Assembly (NCBI GenBank): GCA_025924435.1 | Contig: JAICIL010000191.1 | Span: forward strand, 1 to 8,739 | Length of the DNA stretch: 8,739 nucleotides | From: Chloroflexia bacterium | Lineage (GTDB): Bacteria > Chloroflexota > Chloroflexia > Thermomicrobiales > JALYUS01 | Reading direction: 5' to 3' | Shown: piece by piece, positions 1 to 6,186 of the stretch | How the letters are laid out: the number at the start of each line of letters is the position of its first letter | Position numbering within the stretch: the stretch's first letter is position 1 | Made by a program: the position numbers and the translations under genes | Notes under the pieces: model-generated | Database searches by the model: none | Told to the model about the DNA's origin: nothing | Seen by the model: the letters and a program-made list of their open reading frames with translations, nothing else

Positions 1-356
1 GTCACGCCCGTGAAGAGGATGAGGACGGCGAAGAGCGCGTTCGCGAAGAGGCCGAAGCGCGCCATGAAGCCGCCGCGCTGCACGACCGTCCGCGCGCCGT
101 ACGCCTCATCCGTCCCGGTCAGCTGCCAGTTGCGCCACGCGACGAGCAGGGCCAGCAGCGCGATGACAAGCATGACGAGCGAGACGAGATCAACGATGAG
201 CGTCAGGTTCGTCTCCGTCGTGCAATCGAGGGTGACGAGGAAATAATTGCCGAGCAGTTGCACCCCCCACGCCACGATCCCGCCGAGGAAGCCGAACCAG
301 AGCGGCCCCATCCCGACCGCGCGGCCCTGCTGTGCATGCATTCGTTGATCGTTCAT
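1..356 (-). CDS. Small multi-helix membrane protein, last visible gene of cox operon (3' end outside window)
   Basis: I do not recognise a named family. The visible 118 residues start at ATG 356; AGAGGG about 10 nt upstream serves as ribosome-binding site. A GTG directly before the ATG is in frame and cannot be excluded. Three hydrophobic segments are visible: about residues 17-40 (PLWFGFLGG...YFLVT), 51-73 (very Leu/Val rich) and 99-118, which runs off the window. The loops contain Cys45 and a short polar stretch around GTDEAYGARTVVQRGG. No metal-binding cluster or signal peptidase site is visible. It follows coxC by 20 nt on the same strand, so it is almost certainly co-transcribed with the oxidase. 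By inference it is an accessory or small structural subunit, or an assembly factor, in the cytoplasmic membrane. It does not obviously match the short subunit IV of Bacillus-type or proteobacterial oxidases. The gene call is firm; the role is unknown. Confidence 0.8.
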   Translation of the reverse strand, partial: MNDQRMHAQQGRAVGMGPLWFGFLGGIVAWGVQLLGNYFLVTLDCTTETNLTLIVDLVSLVMLVIALLALLVAWRNWQLTGTDEAYGARTVVQRGGFMARFGLFANALFAVLILFTGV

Positions 357-376
357 CACTGCCATTTCCCTCTGGT

Positions 377-991
377 TTACAGGAAATACGGCGAAAGGTA
401 GACCGAGACGAGGATGACGACCCAGACCGCGTCCACGAAGTGCCAGTACAGCCCGACATTCTGGATCGCCTGATAGCGTCGCTTCGTGAAATGGCCGCTC
501 CATGCCCGCGCCTGCATCCCGGCGTTCAAGACGAGCGCGAGGAAGACGTGCGCCCCGTGCAGGCCGGTGATCGCGAAGAAGAGCGAGCCGTACGCGTTCG
601 TCCTCGGCGTGAACTCCTTGTTGCTGTACTCGATCACCTGGAAGGCGAGGAAGAGCGTGCCGAGCAGAAAGGCGATCGCCAGCCCGATCCGCAGCCCCAT
701 TTGACTGCCGCGCTTGATGCTCATCTCCGCCGCCACCATCGGCGCGCTCGACGACAGGAGAATAACCGTCATGATGAGCGGCAAGAGCAGTTCGGGTTTC
801 TTCATCCCCTCCGGCGGCCACTGGAGCGCGCCGGAGCGGAGGTAGAAATAGGCGGAGATCAGCGCGCCGAAGAGCGTCGCCTCCGTGGCGATAAAGGCGA
901 CGGTGCCCCACCAGCCCGTCGCGCGCGGCCCGGTGGTCGCACGCGGCAGCGGGCGGGCAATCGTCAGGTCGGTGGTCGTCGTCGCGCTCAT
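377..991 (-). CDS. coxC: Cytochrome c oxidase subunit III (five-helix form)
   Basis: This is the core membrane subunit III of a heme-copper oxidase; in the family it has no redox centre and stabilises proton uptake and subunit I. The 204-residue product begins at ATG 991, whose first bases overlap the coxA stop (ATGA), implying translational coupling. Five membrane segments lie at about 27-50, 69-89, 99-121, 135-158 and 181-201. Family hallmarks are the helix motif ATEATLFGALI with the conserved Glu37, GLHGAHV (His145, His148) and the C-terminal YWHFVDAVWVVIL (His184, Asp187). Classical mitochondrial or Paracoccus subunit III has seven helices and about 260 residues. This protein lacks the first two, which appear to be carried instead at the C-terminus of CoxA, as is known for Bacillus caa3 and bo3-type enzymes. 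The same frame stays open far upstream through coxA, but that part is out of frame with coxA and is not coding. Confidence 0.96.
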   Translation of the reverse strand: MSATTTTDLTIARPLPRATTGPRATGWWGTVAFIATEATLFGALISAYFYLRSGALQWPPEGMKKPELLLPLIMTVILLSSSAPMVAAEMSIKRGSQMGLRIGLAIAFLLGTLFLAFQVIEYSNKEFTPRTNAYGSLFFAITGLHGAHVFLALVLNAGMQARAWSGHFTKRRYQAIQNVGLYWHFVDAVWVVILVSVYLSPYFL

Positions 992-2961
992 GCCTCCACC
1001 TCTTCCGCTTCCGGCGGCGGCGCGGGCCAGAACCAGCCCGTCGCGGCGACCAGCCCGATCACCGCGCCGACCGCAGAGACGACGACCTGATCCGTCAGGA
1101 TGCCGAGGAAGATGATGCCGATGGAGGCGGCGAGGATCGCCGGCCAGATCGTATCCCGCGGGACGGGCAAGATGTCCTCCGGGATGGCATCGAGGAGCGA
1201 CGAACCGAAGGTCTCGCGCCGCATGTTGCGCGCTTCCGCCGCCACCTCCCGCTCGTAGGCCGCCTCCGTCCGCTCGGTCAGCGCGGGGGATTCGCCCGAT
1301 TGTGGAGCCTCCGATTGTGGTGCCTCCCGCGGGTCGGCGTCCTCGTCGCCCCGCTCCTCCCAGAGCGGGTTGCGGCTGCGGACGATGGGATAGACGGCGA
1401 AGTTGTACGGCGGCGGCGGCGAACTCGTCGCCCATTCGAGCGTCCCCGCGCCCCACGGGTTGTCGCCCGCCGGTGTGCCGACCTGCAGGCTGCGGACAAC
1501 ATCGAGGATGAAGACGACCGCGCCCGCCGCGATGATGAAGGCGCCGATCGTCGAGATGAGGTTCAGGCCGTCCCAGCCGAGGCCGCCCTGATAGGTGTAG
1601 ACGCGGCGCGGCATGCCGAGGATGCCGGTGATGTGCATCGTGAAGAACGTCACTTGCATGCCGACGAAGATGAGCCAGAAACTGAGTTGCCCCAGCCCCT
1701 CGTTGAGCATCTTCCCGGTGATCTTCGGCAGCCAGTAGTAGAAGGCGGCGAAGAGCGGGAAGACGAAGCCGCCGATCAGCACGTAGTGGAAGTGGGCGAC
1801 GACGAAATAGGTGTCCGTCGTCGCGCGGTCGAAGGGGACGGAGGCGAACATCACGCCCGTCAGCCCGCCGATGATGAAGGTGACGAAGAAGCCGATGATG
1901 AAGAGGAGGGGCGTCTTGATGAGCGGCTTGCCCCGCCAGAGGGTCGCGATCCAGGCGAAGATCTGCACGCCCGCCGGGATGGCGATCACCGTGCTCGCGG
2001 CGGCGAAGAAGGCGGTCGAGAGTTGCGGCAGGCCGACGGCGAACATGTGGTGCACCCAGACGCCGAAGGCGATGATCCCCGTCGCGACGCTCGCCAGCAC
2101 GAGCGCGGTGTAGCCGACGACCGGCGTGCGCGCGAAGGTCTCGATGATCATCGAGACCATGCCGACGGCGGGGAGGAAGATGATGTAGACGTCCGGGTGG
2201 CCGAAGAACCAGAACATGTGCTGCCAGAGGAGCGCGTTGCCGCCGCCCGCCGCGTCGAAGAAGTGGAAGCCGAACTTGCGCTCCAGTTCGAGCAGCCCGC
2301 ACGCGGCGGTGAGCGCGGGCAGCGCGAAGAGGACGGCGAACGAGGTGACGAGGATCGTCCAGACGAAGAGCGGCATCCGGTTGATGGACATGCCGGGGGC
2401 GCGCATCTTGAAGATGCTGACGATGAAGTTGATCGCGCCCGCCATCGTCGAGATGCCGAGGAACATCAGCCCGAGCGCGTAGAAATCAATATTCAGGTCC
2501 GGCGAGTAGGTCGGGCCGCTGAGCGGCACGTAATTGAACCAGCCCGCGTTCGGCACCGCGTGGATGGCGACGCTGGAGAACATGAAGATGCCGGCGAGCA
2601 GGAAGACCCAATAGCCGAAGGCGTTGAGGCGGGGGAAGGCCATGTCCCGCGCACCGATCATCAGCGGCACGAGGTAGTTGCCGAAGCCGAAGAGGATCGG
2701 CGTCGCGAAGAGGAAGATCATCGAGGTGCCGTGCAGCGTGAAGATCTGGTTGTACGCCGTCGGGGTGAGGAAGGTGTTCTCCGGGCGCGCGAGTTGAATG
2801 CGCAGGAGCAGCGCACCGACGCCGGAGATCAGGAAGACGATGTAGGCGGTGGCGATGTAGCGCACGCCGATCTTCTTGTGATCCACCGTGACGAGCCAGC
2901 CGATGGAGCGCGGGTGCGTCTCCCAGATGCGTGTGAATCGCTCCGCCGCCGCGGTTGCCAT
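988..2961 (-). CDS. coxA: Cytochrome c oxidase subunit I with C-terminal two-helix extension (caa3/CoxN-like, type A)
   Basis: This is the catalytic subunit, which reduces O2 to water and pumps protons across the cytoplasmic membrane. Its 657 residues start at ATG 2961 behind GGGGAAGGGGA. All metal ligands are visible: His77 (HGTSMIFLF) and His392 for low-spin heme; His390 (VAHFHYV) for the high-spin heme; and His255, His304 and His305 for CuB, with Tyr259 placed for the His-Tyr crosslink (GHPDVY). PRR 451-453 is the heme-propionate arginine pair. D-channel entrance residues Asp106 and Asn113 (ARDMAFPRLN) are kept. Three sites differ from the canonical enzyme: Asp257 replaces the gating Glu, Gln333 (GVQIF) replaces the K-channel Lys, and Thr382 replaces the His of the Mg site. 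After the twelve-helix core (to about 490) come the SPPPPYNF segment and an acidic linker (about 535-580) containing EAPQSEAPQS. Two further helices (about 605-623 and 626-646) probably correspond to the first helices of subunit III. The gene sits 18 nt after coxB and overlaps coxC by 4 nt. Confidence 0.97.
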   Translation of the reverse strand: MATAAAERFTRIWETHPRSIGWLVTVDHKKIGVRYIATAYIVFLISGVGALLLRIQLARPENTFLTPTAYNQIFTLHGTSMIFLFATPILFGFGNYLVPLMIGARDMAFPRLNAFGYWVFLLAGIFMFSSVAIHAVPNAGWFNYVPLSGPTYSPDLNIDFYALGLMFLGISTMAGAINFIVSIFKMRAPGMSINRMPLFVWTILVTSFAVLFALPALTAACGLLELERKFGFHFFDAAGGGNALLWQHMFWFFGHPDVYIIFLPAVGMVSMIIETFARTPVVGYTALVLASVATGIIAFGVWVHHMFAVGLPQLSTAFFAAASTVIAIPAGVQIFAWIATLWRGKPLIKTPLLFIIGFFVTFIIGGLTGVMFASVPFDRATTDTYFVVAHFHYVLIGGFVFPLFAAFYYWLPKITGKMLNEGLGQLSFWLIFVGMQVTFFTMHITGILGMPRRVYTYQGGLGWDGLNLISTIGAFIIAAGAVVFILDVVRSLQVGTPAGDNPWGAGTLEWATSSPPPPYNFAVYPIVRSRNPLWEERGDEDADPREAPQSEAPQSGESPALTERTEAAYEREVAAEARNMRRETFGSSLLDAIPEDILPVPRDTIWPAILAASIGIIFLGILTDQVVVSAVGAVIGLVAATGWFWPAPPPEAEEVEA

Positions 2962-2979
2962 GCCGTATCCCCTTCCCCG

Positions 2980-4038
2980 CTATGTCAGGCTGTCCAGATA
3001 GACGAGCAGTGCCTGGAGATCGTCGCCGTTGACGTAGATGCTCGGCATCTTGTTGTCCGGCTTGATATTCTGCGCGCTGGTGATCCAGCCGGCGAGGTTG
3101 CCGGGCGTGTTGTCAAGCGTCCCGGCGGCGAGGGTGTGGCGGCTGGCGAGATGCGTCAGATCCGGCCCGACATTCGCGCTCGCGTTCGTGCCGCGCACCG
3201 CGTGGCAGTACGAGCAGGACGAGCCGATGAAGACCTGATATCCCTTCTGGAGTTCGGGCGCGGTCGGCTGCGGCGGCGTCGCCTGCTGCCCCTTCACCCA
3301 CGCGGCGAACTGGTCCGGCGAGTCGGCGATCACGAAGAAGGCCATGTGCGCGTGCTCCGCGCCGCAGAACTCGGCGCACTGCCCGCGATAGGTGCCGGGC
3401 TGATCCGCCTCCAACAGCAGGTCGTTCGCATGGCCCGGCAGCAGGTCCCGCTTCGCTTGCAACTGCGGCACCCAGAAACTGTGGATGACATCGTTCGTCG
3501 TCAGTTTGAGGAGCACCTGCTGGCCGACCGGGATATGGATCTCATTCGCGGTCGTGAACTGCTGCTGCGGGTACTGCACCTCCCACCACCACTCGTGGCC
3601 GACGACGTTGATCGTCAGGCCGGAGGGCGCGGGGGCGGAGAGGGCGCGCATCGTGTGGAGCGTGAGGCCGAAGAGGAAGATCAGGATGAGCAGCGGGATG
3701 ATGACGCCGCCGACCGCGACGAAGATATTCGCGCCGCGCCCGGCGAGGGCGCTCCCCGCGCCCCTGCGCCGCCGGAAGAGGGCGAAGAGCAGCAGCGCGA
3801 CGACGATCACGAAGACGATCGCCGCGAGGATAATCATGATCCACGCCTGGGTCGCGATCTGGTTCTCACCGTAGCCATGGGGGTCGAGCGCGGAAGGGGA
3901 GGTGCAACCCCCGAGCAGGAGGGCAATCAGGGCAAGTGGGCCGAGGGCGAGGAGGAATCGCCGTTGCCGAGGAGCGAAGGGAAAGAAGGAAAATAGGACA
4001 GTCGTCCCTCTGCGCCGGCGCCGGCGGCGACGTTTCAT
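2980..4038 (-). CDS. coxB: Cytochrome c oxidase subunit II with CuA centre and fused cytochrome c domain (lipoprotein)
   Basis: Subunit II takes electrons from the respiratory chain at CuA and passes them to subunit I. I chose ATG 4038, giving 352 residues, because GGGAGGG lies about 11 nt upstream; an in-frame GTG at 4068 would add 10 residues. The N-terminus has eight consecutive arginines (residues 3-10). A second hydrophobic n/h region then ends in the lipobox LLGGC (Cys45), so a lipid-anchored mature form is likely. Two membrane helices follow at about 65-88 and 104-128. The cupredoxin domain shows the aromatic patch GHEWWWEVQYP and CuA ligands His186, Cys221, Glu223, Cys225, His229 and Met232 (CAEFCGAEHAHM). 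A Pro/Gln-rich linker (about 251-262) leads to a class I cytochrome c domain with CSYCH (275-279) and probable axial Met331 (NKMPS). The fusion marks a caa3-type oxidase. It is the first gene of the operon, with a 204-bp upstream gap to the FNT gene. Confidence 0.96.
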   Translation of the reverse strand: MKRRRRRRRRGTTVLFSFFPFAPRQRRFLLALGPLALIALLLGGCTSPSALDPHGYGENQIATQAWIMIILAAIVFVIVVALLLFALFRRRRGAGSALAGRGANIFVAVGGVIIPLLILIFLFGLTLHTMRALSAPAPSGLTINVVGHEWWWEVQYPQQQFTTANEIHIPVGQQVLLKLTTNDVIHSFWVPQLQAKRDLLPGHANDLLLEADQPGTYRGQCAEFCGAEHAHMAFFVIADSPDQFAAWVKGQQATPPQPTAPELQKGYQVFIGSSCSYCHAVRGTNASANVGPDLTHLASRHTLAAGTLDNTPGNLAGWITSAQNIKPDNKMPSIYVNGDDLQALLVYLDSLT

Positions 4039-4114
4039 TCTCAATGCACCCTCCCAGAATTCCGGCACATCAGCGTGCCCGTTCCCGGTCGCCCATCAAG
4101 GTTCATATGCTGAA

Positions 4115-4138
4115 GCGAGGGCACGTCTCCGTGCTCGC
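4115..4138 (-). promoter_or_regulatory. Hairpin with GAGA tetraloop in the cox operon leader
   Basis: Read on the minus strand, GCGAG and CACG pair with CGTG and CTCGC around a GAGA loop, leaving a two-base bulge (CC). GAGA is a GNRA-type tetraloop, which favours an RNA role over a DNA operator. The stem lies about 75-100 nt upstream of the coxB ATG. It could stabilise the 5' end of the mRNA or bind a regulator; the sequence does not decide between these. Confidence 0.4.
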
Positions 4139-4151
4139 CAAAACGAACCGC

Positions 4152-4157
4152 ATTATT
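4152..4157 (-). promoter_or_regulatory. Possible -10 element of the cox operon
   Basis: AATAAT on the minus strand matches five of six bases of the sigma-70 -10 consensus, in an otherwise GC-rich stretch. It would start transcription just before the leader hairpin at 4138-4115. I see no convincing -35 box at 16-18 bp upstream; that region is C-rich. A CACGTG palindrome (4163-4168) lies just upstream and could be an activator or repressor site. This is a weak call. Confidence 0.22.
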
Positions 4158-4223
4158 AGTGCCACGTGCGGGGAGGGGGTAAGGGGAATATCTGCGTTAC
4201 CTGGTTCTTGGTGGTTATTTCGT

Positions 4224-4236
4224 GCCGCTTTGCGGC
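4224..4236. terminator. Weak hairpin downstream of the FNT gene
   Basis: GCCGC TTT GCGGC forms a five-base-pair stem 7 nt past the stop of the minus-strand FNT gene. On the minus strand no T-run follows, so intrinsic termination is doubtful. On the plus strand CTTTCTT follows, but no plus-strand gene ends here. It may partly insulate the FNT gene from the cox operon, or it may be chance. Confidence 0.2.
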
Positions 4237-4242
4237 CTTTCT

Positions 4243-5103
4243 TCACATGCCCTCTTCGCCGCCGCCCGATGTGACCTGCGCGTGGTTGAGGGCGGCGACG
4301 AGCGAGAGGCCGCCAACGATATTGCCGCAGAGTGTCGGGAGAAGCCAGCCGCCGAGGCCGTGTACCCACGATGCCGCACCCGTCGTCAGGAGATAGAAGA
4401 TTTCGACGGAACCGGCGATGATATGCGCGAACCCGCCGAGGCCGACGAGGAAAGTGATGATGATGATAATCATCGGGCGGGCGGTCTCCGCGCCGGGCAG
4501 CAGCCAGACCATCAGCGCGATCAGCCACCCCGCGAAGATCGCGCGCAGGAAGATCGTCCAGAAACTTCCTTCGAGCGCATCGCGGCCGATCGCCGCGAAT
4601 GCCGCGCGCACCTCCGGCCGGAAGACCCCCGTATGCCCGACCACCCAGGCGAAGGCGAGCGCGCCGAGGAGGTTCGTTGCCAGGACGACGGCCCACAGGC
4701 GCGCGACCCGCCAGAGCGTCTCCCCGGATGGCTTATTGAGGAGCGGCAGGATCGGCGTTAGCGTGTTCTCGGTGAACAATTGCTGCCGCCCGAGAATGAC
4801 GATCAAGAAGCCGATGCTGTAGCCGAGATTGACGACGAGCGGCCGCCACGGCGCATCCGGCAGCCGCGCGCGGAGCAGCCCCATCGCGACGAGCGAGAAA
4901 CCCATCGAAAGCCCCGCCGCCAGCCCCGACCACGCCAGCGCGGACCACGTGCGGCGCAGTTCGTCTTCGCCCTCGCGCCGGATCACCTCGTAGACGACGA
5001 GCGGCCGCGGCGCACCGCGATCCTCGACCTCCTCATGCTCGCCCGCGCGCAGATCGGGTGCGGCGCCGTCCGTCTCTTCCCGCTCGCGGACTGTTCCCGC
5101 CAC
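4243..5103 (-). CDS. Formate/nitrite transporter (FNT) family channel, YfdC-like
   Basis: This is a pentameric anion channel of the FNT family, which moves small monovalent anions such as formate, nitrite or hydrosulfide across the cytoplasmic membrane. The exact substrate cannot be read from sequence. The 286-residue product begins at GTG 5103 with GAGAGGA about 8 nt upstream. A charged, probably cytoplasmic N-terminus (1-45) is followed by six membrane segments at about 52-75, 92-112, 130-153, 187-203, 210-242 (broken) and 251-273. Diagnostic stretches are SGLAAGLSMGFSLVAMG, NLGYSIGFLIVI followed by GRQQLFTENT, and AHIIAGSVEIFYLL, whose His227 is the central pore histidine of the family. 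LPTLCGNIVGG lies in the last helix. The charged N-terminus and the RQQLFTENT block resemble E. coli YfdC more than FocA or NirC. The gene points toward the cox operon, ending 204 bp before coxB, but need not be co-transcribed with it. Confidence 0.92.
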   Translation of the reverse strand: MAGTVREREETDGAAPDLRAGEHEEVEDRGAPRPLVVYEVIRREGEDELRRTWSALAWSGLAAGLSMGFSLVAMGLLRARLPDAPWRPLVVNLGYSIGFLIVILGRQQLFTENTLTPILPLLNKPSGETLWRVARLWAVVLATNLLGALAFAWVVGHTGVFRPEVRAAFAAIGRDALEGSFWTIFLRAIFAGWLIALMVWLLPGAETARPMIIIIITFLVGLGGFAHIIAGSVEIFYLLTTGAASWVHGLGGWLLPTLCGNIVGGLSLVAALNHAQVTSGGGEEGM

Positions 5104-5325
5104 TGTCGGTTCCTCTCGTAATGACCGGAAATGCCTTCGTCTTCGTATCTACGGGGGATATTCTCAATTTCCGTGCCGCTCCCGCACCGGCATGCGACTT
5201 GCCGGACGGTGACGCAATTTCCGCGCGGTTACTGTGGCACCGTATTTGCATTGCTTGACGGCGGAAGAAACGTCCCGCGGCGCATGCCCGAACGGACGTC
5301 AGGCCCGTAGCGAAGGAGTGCACCG
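5104..5325. other. Divergent intergenic region between FNT gene and CBS/PRC gene
   Basis: These 222 bp separate two divergently read genes and must hold both promoters. The clear elements are the two ribosome-binding sites: GAGAGGA before the GTG on the minus side and GAAGGAG 7 nt before the ATG on the plus side. TTGACG occurs on the plus strand near 5249-5254 but has no acceptable -10 partner. I see no strong sigma-70 promoter, repeat or small gene here. Confidence 0.6.
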
Positions 5326-5994
5326 ATGGTCACCGAGAGCCACCGATCAATCACCGAACTGATCGAGCCACCGCTGATGGCGGTGGATATGCGCGTCCCC
5401 TCGATGGTTGTCCTGCGGCGGCTGGAGCAGGAGGGCAATCACACCGCGATCATCACCGATGAGGGCAAGCCGATCGGCCTCATCCGCCTCGCCTCCGCGC
5501 GCGAGGAAGCCGCCGAGGATAAACTCGTCGGCCAACTGACGGTCGAACCCTTGCCGATGGTCCTCCCGGACACGGCGAGCGTGGACGACGCGATCCGCAT
5601 GAACACGGCGAATGTGGACCGCGTGCCGGTCGTCAACGCAGACGGCATGCTCGTCGGCGAACTGCCGCGCACGAAGATCGCCGCGACCGGGCTGCACCAG
5701 GGCGACGAAGTGCCGATCGTCGCGGAACGGCTCGGCACGGAGATGCCGATGACCGTCAAGGCGGGGCAATCCGTCGTCGGCAGCGACGGCGGCCGTATCG
5801 GCACCGTCAAGGATGTCGTCGTCGAGGTGAACACCGGGCGCGTGGGGCATATCGTGGTGCAGGAGGGGGCGATCTTCAAGAAGGATCGCAAAGTCCCCGT
5901 GGACCTCATTGATCCGATGACGGACGACGAGAATGTCCATCTCAAGGTGGACAAGGCGGACGTTGACCGTCTCGGCGACGTGAGCGCGCGATAA
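5326..5994 (+). CDS. CBS-domain pair protein with C-terminal PRC-barrel (DUF2171-like) domain
   Basis: The product has 222 residues and starts at ATG 5326, 7 nt after GAAGGAG. Residues about 10-55 and 70-119 form two CBS motifs. Each has the usual alternation of a hydrophobic strand, Asp/Glu-Gly turn and conserved Pro: HTAIITDEGKPIGLIRL and RVPVVNADGMLVGELPR. Such pairs (Bateman modules) typically bind adenine nucleotides. Residues about 142-215 form a PRC-barrel-like fold: GQSVVGSDGGRIGTVKDVVV, then GRVGHIVVQEG and KVPVDLIDPM. There is no signal peptide, membrane helix or catalytic domain, so it is probably a cytoplasmic adaptor or sensor. The binding partner is unknown. The gene stands alone: FNT diverges upstream and cysK converges downstream. 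PRC-barrels occur in RNA-processing and photosynthetic proteins and in stress proteins of high-GC bacteria, so no specific role can be assigned. Confidence 0.85.
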   Translation: MVTESHRSITELIEPPLMAVDMRVPSMVVLRRLEQEGNHTAIITDEGKPIGLIRLASAREEAAEDKLVGQLTVEPLPMVLPDTASVDDAIRMNTANVDRVPVVNADGMLVGELPRTKIAATGLHQGDEVPIVAERLGTEMPMTVKAGQSVVGSDGGRIGTVKDVVVEVNTGRVGHIVVQEGAIFKKDRKVPVDLIDPMTDDENVHLKVDKADVDRLGDVSAR

Positions 5995-6004
5995 CGGGGA
6001 ATTT

Positions 6005-6185
6005 CCTCACCCCCGGCCCCTCTCCTCCGCTCCGAGATTCGGAAATGTGTGAGGATCGTCTGGCGAAGGAGAGGGGAGGGGAATGCATACGAATTGCCGT
6101 GGTGTTCCGTCAGCATTCGATGCATCCCGTATTTCTCCCCCTCTCCTCTGCCCTGAGGCAAAGGAGAGGGGGCCGGGGGGTGAGG
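6005..6185. repeat. Palindromic intergenic element A (cloverleaf-type, MITE/REP-like)
   Basis: This fills almost the whole gap between the convergent CBS/PRC and cysK genes. Terminal inverted repeats are CCTCACCCCCGG (6005-6016) and CCGGGGGGTGAGG (6173-6185), differing by one base of C-run length. Inside are three hairpins. The first has a 10-bp stem, 6017-6026 with 6067-6076. The central stem pairs 6083-6094 with 6115-6125 with one bulge. The third has an 11-bp stem, 6137-6147 with 6162-6172, plus inner TGCC/GGCA around CTGA. The core AGGAGAGGGG or its complement occurs four times, so alternative pairings are possible. TTT flanks both ends. The element abuts the cysK stop codon. It may also work as a bidirectional terminator or mRNA 3' stabiliser, although no T-run follows. 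Confidence 0.8.
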
Positions 6186-6186
6186 T

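Noticed and set aside
1796..1818. Loss of the Mg-site His in CoxA (Thr382-Asp383) as a novelty
   Set aside because: From memory, actinobacterial CtaD proteins also have Thr-Asp at this site, so it is a lineage feature rather than an oddity.
992..2302. Upstream extension of the coxC frame through coxA
   Set aside because: The translation is low-complexity Arg/Gly/His-rich and out of frame with CoxA. Recognisable subunit III sequence begins at ATG 991, which has the ATGA overlap.
1300..3996. An 898-codon open frame on the plus strand opposite coxA and coxB
   Set aside because: Its product is dominated by Arg, Glu, Asp and Ala without domains, as expected from a GC-rich gene read backwards. 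The minus strand has clear oxidase motifs along the same span.
4170..4188. G-rich stretch upstream of coxB as a third copy of the palindromic element
   Set aside because: It shares only general G-richness; the terminal repeats and hairpin arms are absent.
5249..5254. TTGACG as a -35 box for the CBS/PRC gene
   Set aside because: No acceptable -10 sequence occurs 16-19 bp downstream; that region is GC-rich.
5347..6161. Long minus-strand open frames opposite the CBS/PRC gene
   Set aside because: The plus-strand reading has two CBS motifs, a PRC-barrel and a good ribosome-binding site. The opposite readings are Ser/Thr/Arg- or His/Asp-rich with no motif.
6137..6172. Strong hairpin as a simple intrinsic terminator
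   Set aside because: The stem is strong but no T-run follows on either strand; it is better described as part of the repeat element.
6005..6185. Cloverleaf fold as a tRNA gene
   Set aside because: There is no TTC-loop consensus, no anticodon arm of the right size and no acceptor end. Stem lengths are far from those of tRNA.
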